A DNA stretch of 64,000 bases, from the NCBI RefSeq assembly GCF_000312485.1, contig NZ_HE997643.1:329468-393467 (forward strand). Reading direction: 5' to 3'. Numbering within the stretch: position 1 is the stretch's first letter; each line of letters begins with the position of its first letter. The notes under the pieces are model-generated. The model did no database searches and was not told the DNA's origin. It saw only the letters and a program-made list of their open reading frames with translations. This document shows, piece by piece, positions 60,868 to 64,000 of this stretch. This DNA comes from Yersinia massiliensis CCUG 53443 (GTDB lineage Bacteria; Pseudomonadota; Gammaproteobacteria; Enterobacterales; Enterobacteriaceae). Position numbers and translations under genes: made by a program.

Positions 60868-61488
60868 TCAACTGATGCCAATCGCAATCACTTTCTGGAA
60901 TGCGGCTCTTTGTGTCAGGCTGTGATACCAGCGTTGCAAATGCGGCAGTTCGGGGCGAACGATCGGCATATTGAACCAAGCGTATGCAAAACACCCGAGC
61001 GGAATATCACCGATACCGAATTTATCCCCAGAAAAGTAAGGTTGATCCTTGATGGTGCTGTCAGCAATGGTCATTAATGCATTCAACTGCTCAACACCTT
61101 CAGCAATTTTGGCTTTATCCTGCTGATCTGGCGGCGTTCGCACTAAACCGATAAATGCTGCTTTAAACGGAACACTCATGCCTGAGGTGACCCAATCCAT
61201 CCACTTTTCAGCACTGGCCCGCGCACGTGCGTCAGACAGATACAAGGTGTTTTCCCCATATTTGGCGGCTAAATAGCGCACGATGGTATTGGATTCCCAC
61301 AAAATGAAATCCTCCTCTTGTAGGCAAGGAATCAAGCCATTTGGGTTTAATGAGCGGTAAAGGGGTTCATTCAACTTGCCATATTGGCCACCGACATCAA
61401 TACGCTCGTAGCTGACGTTCAATTCTTCTAAACACCAAAGCACTTTTTTGACATTGGTCGAATTGTTCCGACCCCAAACAGTGACCAT
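60868..61488 (-). CDS. Glutathione S-transferase family protein
   Basis: A 206-aa cytoplasmic protein. The N-terminal thioredoxin-like domain has VWGRNNSTNVKKVLWCLEEL, with the serine/asparagine position of bacterial theta-like GSTs, then NGLIPCLQEEDFILWESNTI as the cis-Pro and Glu-Ser glutathione site. The all-helical C-terminal domain follows from about residue 90. It starts ten bases after the HAD gene and probably forms an operon with it. The substrate is unknown. Confidence 0.88.
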   Translation of the reverse strand: MVTVWGRNNSTNVKKVLWCLEELNVSYERIDVGGQYGKLNEPLYRSLNPNGLIPCLQEEDFILWESNTIVRYLAAKYGENTLYLSDARARASAEKWMDWVTSGMSVPFKAAFIGLVRTPPDQQDKAKIAEGVEQLNALMTIADSTIKDQPYFSGDKFGIGDIPLGCFAYAWFNMPIVRPELPHLQRWYHSLTQRAAFQKVIAIGIS

Positions 61489-61498
61489 ATTTATCCCT

Positions 61499-62182
61499 CT
61501 ATTGACATGAAATATTATCTATTTTTGCGCGCGGCCAATGGTGAATATCCCAATCATGTAGAATCGCCAAATCCACCAATTCATTACCGGGGTTAATGAC
61601 GGCGGCATGATCGACATATTCCAGTAACGGCTTATCATTAATCGAATCGCTGTAGCCATAGGAGTGTTGGAAGGCGAACTGGGGCGATGCCGATAGCCAT
61701 TGTTTTAACCTTTCGACTTTACCTTCGCGATACGTCAAAGTGCCGTAGGTTTTGCCGGTATAGCGTTCATCTTCCACCGAAACACCGATAGCGAGTGCCG
61801 CATTGGCAGATAAATGCCGCGCGATGGGCGTCACCAAATGCTCACCGGTAGCTGAGATGATGACGATGTAATCGCCCCGTTGGCGGTGCCAATCGAGCAG
61901 TTTTTGAGCTTGCGGATAAATGCGCGGCAGGATATCACTTTCAATAAAACGCTCAACCCAGCTTGCTACTTCAGCCGTCTGCCGCCCCACCAATGGAGAT
62001 AAAGTCGATTCCATATAACAGGACATCGACAACTCCCCACGATAATACTGCTTCATTAAAAATTGCTCTTGTTCTGCCAGTTCGATGGGGGCAAGCCCTT
62101 TATCGACCAGCCAGCGCATCCATAGGCCGGAGCTATCGTCGCTGATTAGCGTCTCATCAAGATCAAACAAGGCCAAGTCCAT
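61499..62182 (-). CDS. HAD-superfamily hydrolase, subfamily IB
   Basis: A 227-aa phosphatase of the SerB-like IB group. Motif I is FDLDETLISDDSS, motif II is IVIISATGEHLV, the lysine motif is in GKVERLKQW, and motif III is YGYSDSINDKPLLE. A helical cap lies between motifs I and II. The substrate is unknown; relatives act on phosphoserine or lipid phosphates. It is upstream of the GST gene in the same operon. Confidence 0.88.
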   Translation of the reverse strand: MDLALFDLDETLISDDSSGLWMRWLVDKGLAPIELAEQEQFLMKQYYRGELSMSCYMESTLSPLVGRQTAEVASWVERFIESDILPRIYPQAQKLLDWHRQRGDYIVIISATGEHLVTPIARHLSANAALAIGVSVEDERYTGKTYGTLTYREGKVERLKQWLSASPQFAFQHSYGYSDSINDKPLLEYVDHAAVINPGNELVDLAILHDWDIHHWPRAKIDNISCQ

Positions 62183-62610
62183 TAAGCCACCTCCTGATAA
62201 AGAGAAAGATTGAAGTGATACTTAATAGTGTGTGTGCAGGACATGACAAACTCCCCAACGGAATAAAGGGCTTTAGTAGCTAACCTAATACTTTCTACCT
62301 AAACATGGAAGAGGGTCAGCATATCCACCCAATAAGACAGCCTTATGATCATGGCGGGTAAGCCCACGGTTAATGATGAAAGACATAACATAGAACGGAT
62401 TGATATTGGTGAGTTACAGAGTTTAGGTGTTAATTATTTATATCGTTTAGATATAGATTGTTAAGTATCTAGTCGAGAACGCTCTTAAAACTGTTCGGTT
62501 TACGCTCAATAAAAAAGAGCGGATTGATGCGGTTTGCTGCTAAAGCCTGATGGCCTAAGAAAGAGTGTTGTCGTCTGTCTGCTTTCACCCCCACAGCTCA
62601 GGAGCTGATT
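62183..62610. other. Divergent intergenic region before the oxygenase
   Basis: About 430 bases between the HAD gene (leftward) and the short ORF and oxygenase genes (rightward). No clear operator. An inverted repeat CAGCTC-AG-GAGCTG at 62594-62607 overlaps the ribosome-binding site of the 40-codon ORF that follows. Confidence 0.4.
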
Positions 62611-62733
62611 ATGCTGATTATTCGTTTGTATGGTTGTCCAGTTTTCATTGGTTCGGAGCAAAAAAAACAGCCAAGTGAACATTCTGGAGTGAAAAATGAG
62701 CCACCAAAATTTAAGCCATCCATCCTTAGTTAG
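62611..62733 (+). CDS. Possible 40-aa leader ORF overlapping the oxygenase start
   Basis: The frame reads MLIIRLYGCPVFIGSEQKKQ and ends about 20 residues later, past the oxygenase ATG at 62696 (overlap of 38 bases, different frame). AGGAG stands six bases before the ATG, better placed than most start sites here, and lies within a palindrome CAGCTCAGGAGCTG that could hide it. It may be a regulatory upstream ORF; coding of a functional peptide is unproven. Confidence 0.35.
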   Translation: MLIIRLYGCPVFIGSEQKKQPSEHSGVKNEPPKFKPSILS

Positions 62734-63805
62734 TCACCCCCCATTCGTTGCGCCATCTGCCGCGAATGTCGCCTCTACACACTCGTTACCCTTATTGGAT
62801 CTCGCATTGCTCAATGGCAGTGAAACAGATCGCCAGACTTTTTTAGCCGACTTACGCCATGCGGCACGGGATATTGGGTTTTTCTATCTCACCGGACATG
62901 GTATCGACCCTGCGTTATTAGAACAAATTCAAACACTGTCACGTCAATTCTTCGCGCTACCCGATGAAGAGAAGCTGGCGGTTGCCATGGTGAACTCACC
63001 TCATTTTCGTGGCTATAACCGCGCCGCCGCCGAGCTTACTCGTGGTCAACCTGATTGGCGCGAGCAGTTTGATATTGGTGCGGAAAGAACCCCATTACCA
63101 CAAACATTAGAGACGCCACGTTGGGCGCAACTGCAAGGCCCGAATCAATGGCCAGCGGCATTGCCTGAGTTGAAACCCGCGTTACTGCAATGGCAGCGTG
63201 AAATGACGGGTATGGCGCTGCGCTTATTACGTGCGTTCGCACTGGCATTGGATCTGGATGAAAACGCCTTCGATGAACTGTATGGCGATAAGCCTAACGA
63301 GCACATCAAACTGATTCGTTATCCAGGACGCGAAACGACCCAAAGCGGGCAGGGCGTTGGTGCCCACAAAGACTCCGGCTTCCTGAGCTTCTTACTGCAA
63401 GACAAACAGCGTGGTTTACAGGTTGAAGTGGAAGAAGGCCGTTGGATTGATGCGGTGCCCCAACCAGGCACTTTTGTGGTCAATATCGGCGAACTGCTTG
63501 AACTGGCCAGTAACGGCTACCTGCGTGCCACGGTGCATCGAGTGGAAACACCGCCAGCCGGTACTGACCGCCTGTCCATCGCCTTTTTCCTCGGCGCGCG
63601 TTTGGATGCGGTGGTGCCCTTGTACCAATTGCCCGCAGCAATCGCCGCAGAGGCACGTGGCCCAGCCAGCGATCCACAAAATCCCCTGTTCCGTGATGTG
63701 GGGCTAAATTACCTCAAAGGACGACTACGGTCGCATCCTGATGTCGCGAGTCGTCATTACCCTGGTGTGATTGCCTCATCAGAAACTACCAGCTCAACTT
63801 ATTGA
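62696..63805 (+). CDS. Fe(II)/2-oxoglutarate-dependent oxygenase (isopenicillin N synthase-like)
   Basis: A 369-aa cytoplasmic enzyme. The N-terminal DIOX_N part reads DIGFFYLTGHGID. The double-stranded beta-helix carries the iron triad H224-x-D226 (GAHKDSGFLSFLLQD) and H281 (ATVHRVETPP), with the 2-oxoglutarate arginine in DRLSIAFFLGARLD. GGAG precedes the ATG. An NlpA/MetQ-type binding protein gene follows 35 bases later, so the substrate may be a compound taken up by that transporter. Sulfur-compound or amino-acid modification is possible. Confidence 0.85.
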   Translation: MSHQNLSHPSLVSHPPFVAPSAANVASTHSLPLLDLALLNGSETDRQTFLADLRHAARDIGFFYLTGHGIDPALLEQIQTLSRQFFALPDEEKLAVAMVNSPHFRGYNRAAAELTRGQPDWREQFDIGAERTPLPQTLETPRWAQLQGPNQWPAALPELKPALLQWQREMTGMALRLLRAFALALDLDENAFDELYGDKPNEHIKLIRYPGRETTQSGQGVGAHKDSGFLSFLLQDKQRGLQVEVEEGRWIDAVPQPGTFVVNIGELLELASNGYLRATVHRVETPPAGTDRLSIAFFLGARLDAVVPLYQLPAAIAAEARGPASDPQNPLFRDVGLNYLKGRLRSHPDVASRHYPGVIASSETTSSTY

Positions 63806-63839
63806 TATTAAATTATAAAAACTTATTTTTAGGATAATG

Positions 63840-64000
63840 ATGATGACAACAACACGTATTTCAGGTTTGGTTCGCACAGCTTTGTTCACGGCACTGGCAT
63901 CAACTTTTGCTTTATCAGCACAAGCTGCTGACGCATTGCGCGTTGCCGCAGATCCGGTTCCTCATGCGGAAATTCTGCAATTTGTCCAAAAACTCGACCC
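63840..64000 (+). CDS. NlpA/MetQ-type ABC transporter substrate-binding protein (partial, cut by window end)
   Basis: Only the first 53 codons are present. Three ATG codons in a row (63837, 63840, 63843) follow AGGA; I chose the middle one. The signal peptide ends LSAQAAD and has no lipobox cysteine. The mature protein begins ALRVAADPVPHAEIL, the start pattern of the MetQ/NlpA family, which binds methionine or related amino acids and sulfur compounds. It is very likely in one operon with the oxygenase upstream. Confidence 0.75.
   Translation, partial: MMTTTRISGLVRTALFTALASTFALSAQAADALRVAADPVPHAEILQFVQKLD

Overview
The window is enterobacterial chromosome and most likely comes from a Yersinia or a close relative. 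The backbone follows a gene order I know from Escherichia coli K-12: proL-yejM-yejL-yejK-rplY-radD-rsuA-bcr-yejG-yejFEBA-pdeN(rtn)-mepS-lpxT-yeiR, then yeiQ/uxuB-efpL(yeiP), yeiW-fruBKA-nfo-yeiH-yeiE-lysP-cirA. Protein lengths match those orthologues once starts are corrected. Species was not determined.

Layout. 1-6.8 kb: an AT-rich leader (with a possible UmuD/LexA-type C-terminal remnant at the very left edge), then a complete chaperone-usher fimbrial operon: pilin, chaperone, usher, tip adhesin, second chaperone. 6.9-11 kb: a beta-glucoside unit (RpiR-type regulator, PTS EIIBC without EIIA, 6-phospho-beta-glucosidase). 11-14 kb: a GNAT acetyltransferase and a divergent pectin pair (pectinesterase and a PaeX-like esterase) whose shared intergenic region carries two KdgR-like boxes. 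14-19.7 kb: an AT-rich accessory stretch with an internally duplicated left-handed beta-helix transferase, an unrecognised 196-aa protein with a possible Cys-His-Asp triad, a leaderless peptidoglycan amidase and a leaderless lipase. 19.7-20.6 kb: a roughly 0.8-kb remnant element bounded by a duplicated 3' half of the tRNA-Pro(GGG) gene; it encodes two tandem, similar, one-helix membrane miniproteins with good ribosome-binding sites.

20.7-40.4 kb is conserved housekeeping: the LPS regulator YejM, nucleoid protein YejK, L25, the RadD helicase, RsuA, Bcr, the YejABEF peptide importer, a CSS-EAL c-di-GMP phosphodiesterase, MepS, LpxT and the YeiR GTPase. 40.7-45.2 kb: a lone fimbrial-like small protein and a hexuronate unit (GntR regulator, fructuronate reductase, mannonate dehydratase) with two palindromic operator candidates. 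45.3-52.4 kb: EfpL, the Mtr permease with a TrpR-like operator, YeiW, a Nudix hydrolase and fruBKA preceded by two Cra sites. 52.4-60.8 kb: Nfo, a palindromic repeat, YeiH/YeiE with an extra small membrane gene between them, LysP, and CirA behind a Fur box. 60.8-64 kb: a GST, a HAD phosphatase, an Fe(II)/2-oxoglutarate oxygenase preceded by a short overlapping ORF, and the start of an NlpA/MetQ-type binding protein cut by the window edge.

Together the accessory genes suggest a strain equipped for plant-derived carbon (beta-glucosides, methylated or acetylated pectin, hexuronates, fructose). The least explained pieces are the proL-associated mini-element, the 196-aa protein and the duplicated beta-helix protein.
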